A model generated the notes under the pieces. It did not search any database, had not been told where the DNA came from, and worked only from the letters and a program-made list of their open reading frames with translations. A stretch of 64,000 nt of DNA, taken from Ruminiclostridium josui JCM 17888. GTDB lineage: Bacteria > Bacillota > Clostridia > Acetivibrionales > DSM-1351. Location: NCBI RefSeq assembly GCF_000526495.1, contig NZ_JAGE01000001.1:1424001-1488000 (forward strand), given 5' to 3'. Every line of letters starts with the position of its first letter. Positions within the stretch are counted from its first letter, which is position 1. A program made the position numbers and the translations under genes. This document shows positions 25,001 to 33,813 of this stretch, in pieces.

Positions 25001-26200
25001 CTAATTTTCTCTTTTCCTTCGTCCGAAAATCTTTTGTAATCCATCATAAATCGGAGCTGAATGTTTAGCCATCAGCGGGCCAGCAATCGCTAAAATAAGC
25101 ACGTATAACACTGCAAAGGATTGGATAACTGGCATAAGTCCTCCGGCTTTTCCCATGTTCGCCATGATAATGGAAAATTCACCTCTTGATACCAATGTAA
25201 GCCCTATATTTGCTCTGGCCTTCCCTTCAATCCCTGCCACTCGCCCCGCTATTATACCTGAAACCATATTCCCGATAATTGTAAGCAGCGCAGCAATGAT
25301 TGCCATCCAAACTGCACCACCCAAAGACAACGGGTCAATTGTCAATCCAAAGCTAAAGAAGAAAACGGCTCCAAAAAACTCTTTGAAAGGAAGCATATTG
25401 TGCTCTATCCTTTTTGCGTGTACAGACTCTGCAAATATAAGTCCCACCAGCAGTGCACCTATAGCCTCAGCGACATGCAGAGATTCTGAAAATCCTGCAA
25501 CCAGGAACAGAAATGCCATTACTATTAGCAAGAATATTTCTGTAGACGGAATATCCATAAGTTTATCCAAGTATTTTATTAATCTCTTTCCAACAAAAAG
25601 CATAAACAGTATAAAAATTATAGATGTGGCCGCAGTGAGAATAATCCCCCATACAGATTTCGACCCGCTCAATAGTAATCCTGATAATATGGAAATATGT
25701 ATGGCAATAAATAAATCATCAAACATTATCATTCCCATTATTATTTCCGTTTCCTTATTAGCTGTTCGCTTAAGGTCCATAAGCACTTTAGCAACAATTG
25801 CTGTTGAAGAACTGGTCATAATACCGCATATAACCAGAGTTTCTTTTATGGGGAGACCGCCAATCCACCCCATTAGCAAACCAGTTGAAAAATTAATTAA
25901 GATATAGAATAGACCACCAGTTAATATTGATTTCCCCGCTTTGACAAACCTTGATACAGAGAATTCCATTCCCAGACTAAAAAGAAGGAAAAGAATACCC
26001 AGACGTCCCATAAACTCAATAAATTGGGAACTTTCAATAAATCTAAGATCAAATATCCCATAATGCGGGGCATGTGGACCTACAGCCATCCCAATTAATA
26101 TGTAAAATGGAATAACTGAAAAGCGTAACCTCTTAGATATCAACCCCATTGCTGCTATTAATGCAACTGCTAAACCAATTTCAAAAATTAAGTTGTGCAT
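25001..26200 (-). CDS. CPA2-family cation:proton antiporter
   Basis: This 399-residue protein has about 12 hydrophobic segments across its whole length. It shows the KefB/GerN-type features LFLLFSLGMEFSVSRF, an acidic pair in a membrane segment (MFDDLFIAIH), VAEAIGALLVGLIFAES, and LVSRGEFSIIMANMG. The family exchanges Na+ or K+ for protons. No cytoplasmic TrkA-N/RCK domain follows, so this is the transport core only. It is probably co-transcribed with the YitT-like gene. Confidence 0.9.
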   Translation of the reverse strand: MHNLIFEIGLAVALIAAMGLISKRLRFSVIPFYILIGMAVGPHAPHYGIFDLRFIESSQFIEFMGRLGILFLLFSLGMEFSVSRFVKAGKSILTGGLFYILINFSTGLLMGWIGGLPIKETLVICGIMTSSSTAIVAKVLMDLKRTANKETEIIMGMIMFDDLFIAIHISILSGLLLSGSKSVWGIILTAATSIIFILFMLFVGKRLIKYLDKLMDIPSTEIFLLIVMAFLFLVAGFSESLHVAEAIGALLVGLIFAESVHAKRIEHNMLPFKEFFGAVFFFSFGLTIDPLSLGGAVWMAIIAALLTIIGNMVSGIIAGRVAGIEGKARANIGLTLVSRGEFSIIMANMGKAGGLMPVIQSFAVLYVLILAIAGPLMAKHSAPIYDGLQKIFGRRKREN

Positions 26201-26877
26201 TTATAACCCCCTATCTTTAATAAAAATTTTTTAAAATATCAAAACCCTTTCTCTTCCATGACGATTAATGTGGAATCAGGAGTGAATTTGCACCATGATA
26301 AACGTCTAAATCAAAAGGATATTTTTCTCCCTCACTTCATTGTTAGGGCAACAGTCCTTTTAATATTCATAGAACCGTTATATCCGCATATTTAGTTGTA
26401 ATCTTGTTTCAATACTTTAGATAAAACTTTTGTAAAATATTGATAATCAAATGGCTATATAAATGTTAATCAACCATTTTTTTAATAGATAAGAATTAGA
26501 TGGTATTCATCGTATTCTCATTTTAGCCTATTTAAGCATAAATTTCAATACTTTATTTCAAATTTTAAAGTTAAAATTATTTATCTGTGATTATCGCAAT
26601 AAATCATTGATTATTTCAACAAATCATTTTTGACATTTTATGAAATTAGTGAAACACTAATTTGGCTATTTATATAAGCATGTATTTATGTAAACAAATT
26701 GCTTTGGAAAAATTTAAATATTACTACTCCTTCCTTAAATTTTGCTCTGACATCATATCCTGAATATTTAGATAATTTGTCCATAAACAAGCCAACCTGA
26801 ACTTGTAAAATATTTAAATGTTGTCATTATTAAAATTCAGTGAATTTATAGAAAAAGATGAATACACATTAACAATG
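26201..26877. other. Long AT-rich non-coding stretch with small repeats
   Basis: About 680 bp separate the antiporter start from the spoIIID terminator. No frame with a credible ribosome binding site was found. The stretch contains two adjacent 20-bp direct repeats (26589-26608 and 26609-26628, three mismatches) and a perfect inverted repeat at 26643-26663 (AAATTAGTG, AAA, CACTAATTT). Confidence 0.5.
26589..26628. repeat. Tandem 20-bp direct repeat
   Basis: Two adjacent units share GATTAT, CAA and AAATCATT at the same spacing and differ at three positions. A 21-bp palindrome follows 14 bp later. Confidence 0.6.
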
Positions 26878-26909
26878 CAAAAGCCGGGGCCCTTTAGCTC
26901 CCGGCTTTT
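26878..26909 (-). terminator. Terminator after spoIIID (copy 2 of a repeated hairpin)
   Basis: A stem (AAGCCGGG with CCCGGCTT) lies 25 bp beyond the spoIIID stop. The sequence core is identical to the hairpin at 24222-24254, in the same orientation. Confidence 0.8.
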
Positions 26910-26934
26910 CTTTACTTTACTTCTCTATGTAAAT

Positions 26935-27183
26935 TTATTTTGCCTGATATTTTGCCTTTGTTGCTTCGCCGCCGCGTATATGCCTTTCTGCCTTATTTTC
27001 CTCGAGTATTACCCTTACTTGGTTCATAAGTGCAGGATTTATTTTTTCCAACCGTTCGGTTACGTCCTTGTGGACAGTGCTCTTGCTTATTCCAAACTTT
27101 TTAGCGGCGTATCTTACTGTTGTCCTTTTGTCGATGATATAATTTGCAAGTTCCAAGACCCGCTCTTCTATGTACTCCTTCAA
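26935..27183 (-). CDS. spoIIID: Sporulation transcriptional regulator SpoIIID
   Basis: This protein of about 82 residues is a mother-cell DNA-binding regulator acting with sigma-E. The helix-turn-helix region VRYAAKKFGISKSTVHKDVTERL and the basic C-terminal GGEATKAKYQ match SpoIIID. The TTG at 27183 is preferred because AGGGGGG lies upstream and the product then aligns with the Bacillus start (KEYIEER). A start at 27210 would lie before that site. In Bacillus spoIIID precedes mbl; here 6.8 kb of other genes separate them. Confidence 0.95.
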   Translation of the reverse strand: MKEYIEERVLELANYIIDKRTTVRYAAKKFGISKSTVHKDVTERLEKINPALMNQVRVILEENKAERHIRGGEATKAKYQAK

Positions 27184-27361
27184 CCATATACCCCCCTTTT
27201 GATAAGGCATTATTCACTGCATCGTAGATATATTATCCTTTAAGCAAGTTTAAACTCACAAAAAGCTGTATGTCATCGTCTACAGTGTATATATATGCCT
27301 CTTGAGAGGGGCTTATGAATGATAGCTGTAAAATTTAGTAAGAAGCGTTGCGAAACTGATT

Positions 27362-27931
27362 TTATTTATAGGTGCCATTAAATGCACCTTTAAATATTTT
27401 TATAATTTCTTCTGCAAGAACATCTGCTGATTTGTCAGGCTCATTGTATAGCCAATACATTAGCAGCTGGCTATAGCCTGCAACATAGAATCTTGTCTCG
27501 GTTATGTAAAATGAATCTCCACTGGCTTTATCTGCACCGATCGTATTATTTAATATAGTAGTAAACCAGTCAAAAATCAGCTTTTGAAAAAAATTATTAA
27601 ATGATTGCTGCTTATCATCCTTAAATGCATTTTTAAAGAATTTTCGGTTCTCTTCAAAGTAACGAAGAATTCTGGGTACCTGATTTATTGATTGCTCTAT
27701 CAATGATTCTCCCGCAACAGCGTCATAATCAATTACAAGCATTTGCGTTACTATCTGGTACAGTAAATCATACTTATCTCTAAAGTGATAATAAAAGGAA
27801 TGTCGGTTTACTCCCGCTATATCAGTGATATTTTTTACCCTGATTTTGTCAAATGGCATTTTTGTCATTAAATATTGGAATGCTTCAATTATAGCTGTTC
27901 TTGTTCTGGTTTTTTTATGCTGATATTTCAC
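27362..27931 (-). CDS. TetR-family transcriptional regulator
   Basis: This protein of about 189 residues has an N-terminal TetR helix-turn-helix (RTAIIEAFQYLMTKMPFDKI, then VKNITDIAGVNRHSFYYHF) and a helical ligand-binding C-terminal part of the type seen in DhaS-like regulators. The GTG at 27931 is preferred because AAGGGAG precedes it; a GTG at 27940 lies in that site. It is divergent from the glycosyltransferase gene, with an inverted repeat between them, which suggests it controls that operon. Confidence 0.9.
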   Translation of the reverse strand: MKYQHKKTRTRTAIIEAFQYLMTKMPFDKIRVKNITDIAGVNRHSFYYHFRDKYDLLYQIVTQMLVIDYDAVAGESLIEQSINQVPRILRYFEENRKFFKNAFKDDKQQSFNNFFQKLIFDWFTTILNNTIGADKASGDSFYITETRFYVAGYSQLLMYWLYNEPDKSADVLAEEIIKIFKGAFNGTYK

Positions 27932-27958
27932 TAATATCACTCCCTTATTATTTTTTTG

Positions 27959-27978
27959 GACAAACTCTTAATTTTGTC
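27959..27978. promoter_or_regulatory. Candidate TetR operator
   Basis: An inverted repeat GACAAA-8 bp-TTTGTC lies in the divergent promoter region between the TetR gene and the glycosyltransferase gene. The role is inferred from position and symmetry. Confidence 0.45.
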
Positions 27979-28039
27979 TATTTAAATAGTATACTGATTG
28001 GTAATATAATTCTCAATAGTAAAATATTTCCAAAAAGGA

Positions 28040-29266
28040 GTGATAGTTATATCTCATGTATTATTTATTAATGTATTTGGGCACGGACATATAAACCCCA
28101 CCATTAGTATAGTTAGTGAATTGATAAGCAGAGGAGAGAAAGTTACATACATAGCAGGAGAAGAATTTAGGGACAAAATAGAAGATACAGGTGCCAGATT
28201 TATTGGATATAAGAATTTTGACGAACTTGGATTCAATAACGGTGACATTAGCCCTACAGAAATTCAGCCTCAGTTAATGGAAATAGCTCGTGTTTATGTG
28301 GAAATTATTGAAACGATTTTCAACATTAAGGACAGTTTTGACTATATAATATATGACTCATTATTTTTCATAGGAGCGGAAGTCGCCAGAATATTAAAAA
28401 TCCCTGCTATCAGCTCTAATTCTACTTTCGCAGTAAATGGTAAAACGAATTATCTGTCAGAGTTTTTTACAAGGTTTGGTCCAGTTATAAAAGGGCTTAT
28501 CAATAAACCTGAATTCTCAGCAATTATTAATTTTTTAAAGGAAAAGTACGGAATAATCGTACCTGATTTATTAAGCATACATAAAGTGAAAAGTAATATG
28601 AATATCGTCTATACTTCAAGATATTTTCAAATCCATGGAGAAAGTTTTGATGACAGTTATAAGTTTATTGGCCCTTCAATATCTGACAGAAAAGAAATAC
28701 TAGAACCTGAACTGGTAAGTAGAGAAAAAAGCAAAATCATCTATATTTCTCTAGGCACTATATTTAACAAGTCTATAGAATTTTATGAAAGCTGTTTTAA
28801 AGCTTTCAGAGATATGGATGCAAAAATTATTATGTCTGTTGGCACCAATATAGATATGAACAGCTTTAAAGACATTCCTGACAACTTTATTATCAGGAAT
28901 TATATGCCTCAGCTAGAAATTCTAAAACATACGGATCTCTTTATAACTCATGGTGGGATGAATAGTACCAATGAAGGATTATATTATTCCGTACCCCTGA
29001 TAGTTGTCCCTCATTTTTTTGATCAACCAGTTGTAGCATACAGAGTTGCCGAACTTGGTGCTGGTATAGTAATCGAAAAAAACAAAGTATCTCCTGCTCT
29101 TTTAAAAGATTCCGCTACCAAGATTCTTTCTGACAAGTCTTACAAAGTAAACAGTGAAAAAATAGGTAAATCACTGCGAGAATCAGGAGGGTATAAGAAA
29201 GGAGTTGATGAAATTTTTATTTTAAAAGGCAGTAAAAGAGCAGCAGATAATCTTATTTACATTTAA
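28040..29266 (+). CDS. MGT/UGT-type glycosyltransferase (GT1, GT-B fold)
   Basis: This protein of about 405-408 residues has the N-terminal acceptor domain start HVLFINVFGHGHINPT, typical of macrolide-type glycosyltransferases. The C-terminal donor domain carries the PSPG-like HGGMNSTNEGLYYSVPLIVVPHFFDQ. It transfers a sugar from a nucleotide donor to a small molecule or lipid. The start is uncertain: GTG 28040 overlaps the Shine-Dalgarno, whereas homologues begin at the residue encoded by ATA 28049, which is well spaced. It is followed by a secreted hydrolase after 28 bp. Confidence 0.9.
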   Translation: MIVISHVLFINVFGHGHINPTISIVSELISRGEKVTYIAGEEFRDKIEDTGARFIGYKNFDELGFNNGDISPTEIQPQLMEIARVYVEIIETIFNIKDSFDYIIYDSLFFIGAEVARILKIPAISSNSTFAVNGKTNYLSEFFTRFGPVIKGLINKPEFSAIINFLKEKYGIIVPDLLSIHKVKSNMNIVYTSRYFQIHGESFDDSYKFIGPSISDRKEILEPELVSREKSKIIYISLGTIFNKSIEFYESCFKAFRDMDAKIIMSVGTNIDMNSFKDIPDNFIIRNYMPQLEILKHTDLFITHGGMNSTNEGLYYSVPLIVVPHFFDQPVVAYRVAELGAGIVIEKNKVSPALLKDSATKILSDKSYKVNSEKIGKSLRESGGYKKGVDEIFILKGSKRAADNLIYI

Positions 29267-29294
29267 AAAATAATTATTCTAGGAGGTTTATATT

Positions 29295-30005
29295 ATGAAG
29301 AAAAAATTAATTTCGTCACTTCTTTGTATAGTACTTATATTTGCTAATATTTTAGGTTCAAATGTATACGCTTTTGAAATTAATTTGGACCCGGGAATAC
29401 AATCTTTTATTGATAAATCAAAGGTAAATACAAAAGAAGCGGAGGCAATTTATAAAGAAATAATTGATACACTAAACTTTCAGTTATACATAGAAAAAAA
29501 CTGGAGCAATTTATCTGTAGAAAAAGATATGGATTTATATAATTCTACTGACAAATGGGTTGGAAAACCGGGAGACATTCTCATTACAGTGTTTGATAAA
29601 ACTAACAGTGATATCAATGCAATAACTATGGGTTCCCTTACCACACATGCTGCTTTTGTAGATTCTGATCCTACAAAAGTTCTGGAACTTTTTCAAGATG
29701 GTATAGGAAACCGTGTAAATGACTGGAGAACACGATACAAAAAAATCCTTGTTGTACGTCCAAAGGTTGAACCAAAAATTATAACAGACGCTATTGCATA
29801 CGGACATACAAAAATCGGTACTCCATTCAGCTATTTCAGCAATATTTTCAATAAAACAAAGATAGATAAATACTATTGCTCACAGTTTGTATGGGATTGT
29901 TATTTCAAAAGCGGAGTTGACTTGGATGGAAATGGCGGCAAAGCCGTTTTCCCATATGATTTTTTAAGAAGTGATAAAGTGTCAATTGTTTATAAGCAAG
30001 GCTAA
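29295..30005 (+). CDS. Secreted permuted NlpC/P60-like cysteine hydrolase (YiiX type)
   Basis: This 236-residue protein has a signal peptide (MKKKLISSLLCIVLIF..., cleavage probably after VYA near residue 26). A permuted papain-fold domain follows, with GDILITV, the conserved His in TTHAAFVDSD, and the catalytic Cys in YYCSQFVWDCYF. YiiX-like enzymes act on lipid-linked or amide substrates at the cell surface; this substrate is unknown. It lies 28 bp after the glycosyltransferase and presumably shares its operon. Confidence 0.85.
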   Translation: MKKKLISSLLCIVLIFANILGSNVYAFEINLDPGIQSFIDKSKVNTKEAEAIYKEIIDTLNFQLYIEKNWSNLSVEKDMDLYNSTDKWVGKPGDILITVFDKTNSDINAITMGSLTTHAAFVDSDPTKVLELFQDGIGNRVNDWRTRYKKILVVRPKVEPKIITDAIAYGHTKIGTPFSYFSNIFNKTKIDKYYCSQFVWDCYFKSGVDLDGNGGKAVFPYDFLRSDKVSIVYKQG

Positions 30006-30021
30006 TCCATTAAATTAAGTT

Positions 30022-30132
30022 AAATGGGCTGTCAAATACCTGTACTCCAGTATAAATTGTATCAATGATTGCTTCTAAGCTTACATTGATACAATTTATA
30101 CTCATAAGTACTAGTTAAGCAACAGCCCATTT
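30022..30132. repeat. Foldback element, short deletion derivative (copy A)
   Basis: This 111-bp element has terminal inverted repeats AAATGGGCTGT/ACAGCCCATTT and a second inner pair around TATAAATTGTATCAATG. Its two halves match the two subterminal parts of the longer copy at 37348-37660, with the middle missing. It lies between the convergent NlpC/P60-like gene and serS, where the hairpin could also end transcription. Confidence 0.75.
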
Positions 30133-30161
30133 TATGTTCCTTTACCTATAAAGATAAACTC

Positions 30162-31439
30162 TTATTTAATTACCGCTTTACCACCCATATAAGGCTGTAA
30201 TGCCGCCGGTATATTTACTGAGCCGTCTGCATTAAGGTTATTTTCCAGAAATGCAATAAGCATTCTCGGTGGAGCAACAACTGTATTATTAAGCGTATGA
30301 GGAAAATATTTTCCATTTTCTCCGTCAACACGGATTTTCAAACGGCGAGCCTGAGCATCTCCAAGATTTGAACAGCTTCCAACCTCGAAGTATTTCTTTT
30401 GTCTTGGTGACCACGCTTCTATATCCACTGATTTAACCTTCAAATCAGCAAGGTCTCCTGAACAACATTCCAAAGTTCTAACAGGAATATCCAGGGAGCG
30501 GAATAAATCCACTGTGTTCTGCCACATTCTGTCATACCACATCATGCTATCCTCAGGCTTACAGACTACTACCATTTCCTGTTTTTCAAACTGATGTATT
30601 CTGTAAACTCCTCTTTCTTCTATACCATGAGCTCCTTTTTCCTTTCTGAAGCATGGTGAATAGCTTGTCAGAGTGTGAGGCAGTGATGCTTCAGGAATTA
30701 TGGTGTCTATAAACTTTCCTATCATTGAATGCTCACTTGTTCCAATCAAGAACAAATCTTCACCCTCTATTTTGTACATCATGGCTTCCATTTCAGCAAA
30801 GCTCATAACCCCAGTTACAACCTCGCTACGTATCATAAAAGGAGGTATACAGTAAGTAAAACCACGGTCTATCATAAAATCCCTAGCATATGAAATTACA
30901 GCAGAATGTAGTCTTGCAATATCCCCCATCAAATAGTAGAAACCGTTTCCTGCAACCTTTCTGGCACTATCTAAATCAATTCCTTTTAACTTTTCCATTA
31001 TTTCAGTATGATAAGGAATCTCAAAGTCAGGTACCACCGGCTCGCCATAACGCTGAACTTCTACGTTTTCACTGTCATCCTTTCCTATAGGAACACTAGG
31101 GTCAATTATATTAGGAATGGTCATAAGGATTTTCTTTACTTTCTCTTCAAGCTCATTTTCTTTTACTTCTAAAGCTGCCAAACGTTCAGATTGAGCTGTA
31201 ACCTGCTGCTTCATTTCCTCTGCCTCAGCCTTTTTACCCTGAGCCATAAGTCCGCCAATCTGCTTTGAAATCTTATTTCTGTTGGCTCTTAAAGTTTCTG
31301 CTTCTTGCTTTGTGCTTCTCAGCTCAGAATCCAAAGCGATAACCTCGTCAACTAACCCAAGCTTTTTATCCTGAAATTTATTCCTTATATTCTGCTTTAC
31401 AATTTCGGGATTTTCTCTGACAAATTTTAAATCTAACAT
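30162..31439 (-). CDS. serS: Seryl-tRNA synthetase
   Basis: This protein of about 425 residues is a class II synthetase. It has the N-terminal tRNA-binding coiled coil (about residues 30-110), then catalytic motifs GFYYLMGDIARLHSAVISYARDF, SPCFRKEKGAHG...GVYRIHQFEKQE (motif 2) and the C-terminal NNTVVAPPRMLIAFLENN (motif 3). The ATG at 31439 has AGGAGG upstream; the longer frame to 31511 runs into the T-box terminator. Expression is controlled by the T-box leader. Confidence 0.98.
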   Translation of the reverse strand: MLDLKFVRENPEIVKQNIRNKFQDKKLGLVDEVIALDSELRSTKQEAETLRANRNKISKQIGGLMAQGKKAEAEEMKQQVTAQSERLAALEVKENELEEKVKKILMTIPNIIDPSVPIGKDDSENVEVQRYGEPVVPDFEIPYHTEIMEKLKGIDLDSARKVAGNGFYYLMGDIARLHSAVISYARDFMIDRGFTYCIPPFMIRSEVVTGVMSFAEMEAMMYKIEGEDLFLIGTSEHSMIGKFIDTIIPEASLPHTLTSYSPCFRKEKGAHGIEERGVYRIHQFEKQEMVVVCKPEDSMMWYDRMWQNTVDLFRSLDIPVRTLECCSGDLADLKVKSVDIEAWSPRQKKYFEVGSCSNLGDAQARRLKIRVDGENGKYFPHTLNNTVVAPPRMLIAFLENNLNADGSVNIPAALQPYMGGKAVIK

Positions 31440-31489
31440 CCTTGTTCCTCCTGTATTAAATATTATAGTTTTTACAAAATAAATAAAAT

Positions 31490-31725
31490 CAAAAAAACCT
31501 TCCAATCCCATATAACAATGGGACGGAAGGTATCCGCGTTGCCACCCAAATTGCCGATAAAAATTATCGACCTCTCGACAAAAGTACTATAAAGGGTACC
31601 AACCTCTCGATTCGTCACCGACAGCTCCAAAAGTGGATAGACTCATTTTCTCACCGATTTTCACCACCCATCGGCTCTCTTCAGAAAAAAATAAATCATA
31701 GCTTTTATTATCGCTGTTTTTTGAT
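31490..31725 (-). ncRNA. T-box leader of serS
   Basis: The minus strand carries the T-box motif GGGTGGCAACGCGG (about 31534-31548) and the terminator hairpin ACCTTCCAATCCCAT/ATGGGACGGAAGGT (31497-31531) ending in TTTTTTT. Stem I-like helices lie upstream to about 31725. Uncharged tRNA binding favours the antiterminator. Specificity for tRNA-Ser is inferred from the gene; the specifier codon was not fixed. Confidence 0.9.
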
Positions 31726-31788
31726 ATTTTGATATATTATTTTCTATTATATATATATTTATTCCAGTTTTCAAGTATTCATGCTGTT

Positions 31789-32349
31789 TTAATCAACCAC
31801 TTCACATTCACGCATTGCAAGAATTGTCTGCTGTATAAGGTAATCCAATTCCCATCCCAGTAATTCTGCACCACGCTCTATAACCTCTCTAGAACATCCA
31901 GCTGCAAAATTGGATGTCTTATATTTTTTCTTAACTGATTTAACTTCAAGATCCGAAACACTTTTTGAAGGCCTCATAAGTGCCACAGCGCCAATAAGTC
32001 CTGTTAGCTCATCTACTGCATAAAGAACCTTTTCCATTTGATGTTCTGGCTTGATGTCCACTGTGAGTGCATATCCATGACTTGCAGTAGCGCGAATAAT
32101 CCTGGGATCTATTCCTCTTTCCTTCATGATTTCCTGCTGCTTTATACAGTGCTCCTCAGGATATTGCTCAAAATCCAAATCATGGAGTAAACCCACAATT
32201 CCCCAGAAATCCTCTTCCTCCGAATAACCCAACTGCCTTGCAAAATATCGCATAACACCTTCTACAATCTGTGCGTGCTTCAAATGAAAAGCATCCTTGT
32301 TATACTCTGTAAGAAGCTCCCACGCTTTTTCCCTTGTTATTGTACTCAT
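31789..32349 (-). CDS. HD-domain phosphohydrolase
   Basis: This 186-residue protein contains HAQIVEGVMRYFAR, the metal-binding HD pair in GLLHDLDFEQYPEEH, and ASHGYALTVD with a further His, then AVDELTGLIGAV. This is the single-domain HDIG type with conserved H...HD...H...D ligands. The substrate cannot be predicted. It lies between serS and the C-S lyase, all on the minus strand. Confidence 0.85.
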   Translation of the reverse strand: MSTITREKAWELLTEYNKDAFHLKHAQIVEGVMRYFARQLGYSEEEDFWGIVGLLHDLDFEQYPEEHCIKQQEIMKERGIDPRIIRATASHGYALTVDIKPEHQMEKVLYAVDELTGLIGAVALMRPSKSVSDLEVKSVKKKYKTSNFAAGCSREVIERGAELLGWELDYLIQQTILAMRECEVVD

Positions 32350-32393
32350 ATCTACTCCACCTCTTAATGTTCTTAATGTAAAATATAAATATA

Positions 32394-33569
32394 TTATAGT
32401 CTATTTACAGCCGCTTCAAGCTGTAGAAAAGCCTTTTCCAGTATTACTCTAGGGCAGGCAATGTTTATCCTTTGAAAGCCTTTTCCCTCTTCCCCAAACA
32501 TTGTCCCACCGTCAAGCCACAGCTTTGCATCTCTTACTATAAGTTTTTCAAGCTCTGCTTCAGTTAACTCAAGCTCCCTGAAATCCAGCCATACCAGATA
32601 AGTTCCCTGTGGCTCCACAAGCTTTATTTTATGCAGTCTTTCTGCAAGAAAATTTCTTACAAAAGACAAGTTTCCAGCAAGATAAGCCTTTAACTGCTGC
32701 AGCCATTCATGGCCATACTGGTAAGCTGCCTTGCAGGCGACAATTCCCATAGTATTAATCTGGCCATGTCCGGTCTTGTTAATTTCATTTTTTATTGCTT
32801 TTTTAAGTTCTCTGTTACTTATTATTATATTGGACACCTGCAGTCCTGCAAGGTTAAAGGTTTTACTGGGAGCGGTACATGTAATAGTAATATCAGCAAA
32901 TTCAGGTTTTATATTTGCAAAAACTTCATGTCTATATCCGCTATATATGAAATCCGCATGAATTTCATCAGATATAACTGTAACACCATGCCTAAGACAT
33001 ATATCACCCAGCCTTACAAGCTCCTCTCTTGTCCATACCCTTCCAACCGGGTTGTGAGGATTGCACAGAATAAACAATTTTACACCGTTCTCTATTATTT
33101 TAGCCTCAAAATCTTCAAAATCTATAGAATAAGTTCCACTATTATATATAAGAGGATTATTTACAAGAGTTCGTCCGTTATCAATTATTACATTTGAAAA
33201 AGGATAATACACAGGTCTCTGAATCATAACCGCATCCTCTTTTTCAGTAAGTGCCCTAACTGCCATAGCAATTGCAAAAACAACTCCGGGTGTTTTAACA
33301 AGCCAAGAAGGGTGTATATCCCAATCATAGTTGTCCACAAACCACTGCTGTAGAACCTGAAAGTAGTCTTCCCTTGTTTCGGAGTATCCAAAAATGCCGT
33401 GTTCGCCTGACTTTACGAGAGCCTCTATGACTGGAGCTGGTGTTCTGAAATCCATATCTGCAACCCATAAGGGTATGGCATCATCAGGTATCCCGTTTAT
33501 CCCGTGGAAGTCGTGCTTTACTGAATTTGTATTTTTTCTGTCAATTACTTCGTCAAAATTATAGTTCAT
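32394..33569 (-). CDS. patB: MalY/PatB-type cystathionine beta-lyase (C-S lyase)
   Basis: This 391-residue fold-type I PLP enzyme starts NYNFDEVIDRKNTNSVKHD, contains IPLWVADMDFRTPAPV, LCNPHNPVGRVWT, and the PLP Lys in APSKTFNLAGLQVSN. PatB-type enzymes cleave the C-S bond of cystathionine or cysteine conjugates to give thiol, pyruvate and ammonia. It is divergent from cysK, so Cys formation and Cys/cystathionine breakdown face each other across a 244-bp promoter region. Confidence 0.93.
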   Translation of the reverse strand: MNYNFDEVIDRKNTNSVKHDFHGINGIPDDAIPLWVADMDFRTPAPVIEALVKSGEHGIFGYSETREDYFQVLQQWFVDNYDWDIHPSWLVKTPGVVFAIAMAVRALTEKEDAVMIQRPVYYPFSNVIIDNGRTLVNNPLIYNSGTYSIDFEDFEAKIIENGVKLFILCNPHNPVGRVWTREELVRLGDICLRHGVTVISDEIHADFIYSGYRHEVFANIKPEFADITITCTAPSKTFNLAGLQVSNIIISNRELKKAIKNEINKTGHGQINTMGIVACKAAYQYGHEWLQQLKAYLAGNLSFVRNFLAERLHKIKLVEPQGTYLVWLDFRELELTEAELEKLIVRDAKLWLDGGTMFGEEGKGFQRINIACPRVILEKAFLQLEAAVNRL

Positions 33570-33813
33570 AAATAACCTCCTTTACACTTAATTTAATTCC
33601 TTTAATCTTACAATGATTGGAAATCAAAGTCAATATCCTAGTAAACATATATGATAAATAATATTATTAATTCTAAATCTATTGACATTTGAAAATATGG
33701 GGAATATAATTAATACATACTAATTATATAAGAAATGTATGTAATAATTTACCTGACTCACATATGAATTACTCACCGATATTTACATCTAATATAAAAG
33801 GAGCGTATTAAAC

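Noticed and set aside
25155-25907. 250-codon plus-strand frame inside the antiporter gene
   Set aside because: It is the antisense shadow of a hydrophobic coding region; the minus-strand frame has family motifs and proper start signals.
26258-26395. 45-codon plus-strand frame upstream of the antiporter
   Set aside because: No ribosome binding site and no recognisable domain; length is compatible with chance in AT-rich DNA.
26818-27243. 141-codon plus-strand frame opposite spoIIID
   Set aside because: It reads through the spoIIID terminator and antisense to spoIIID, with no start signals.
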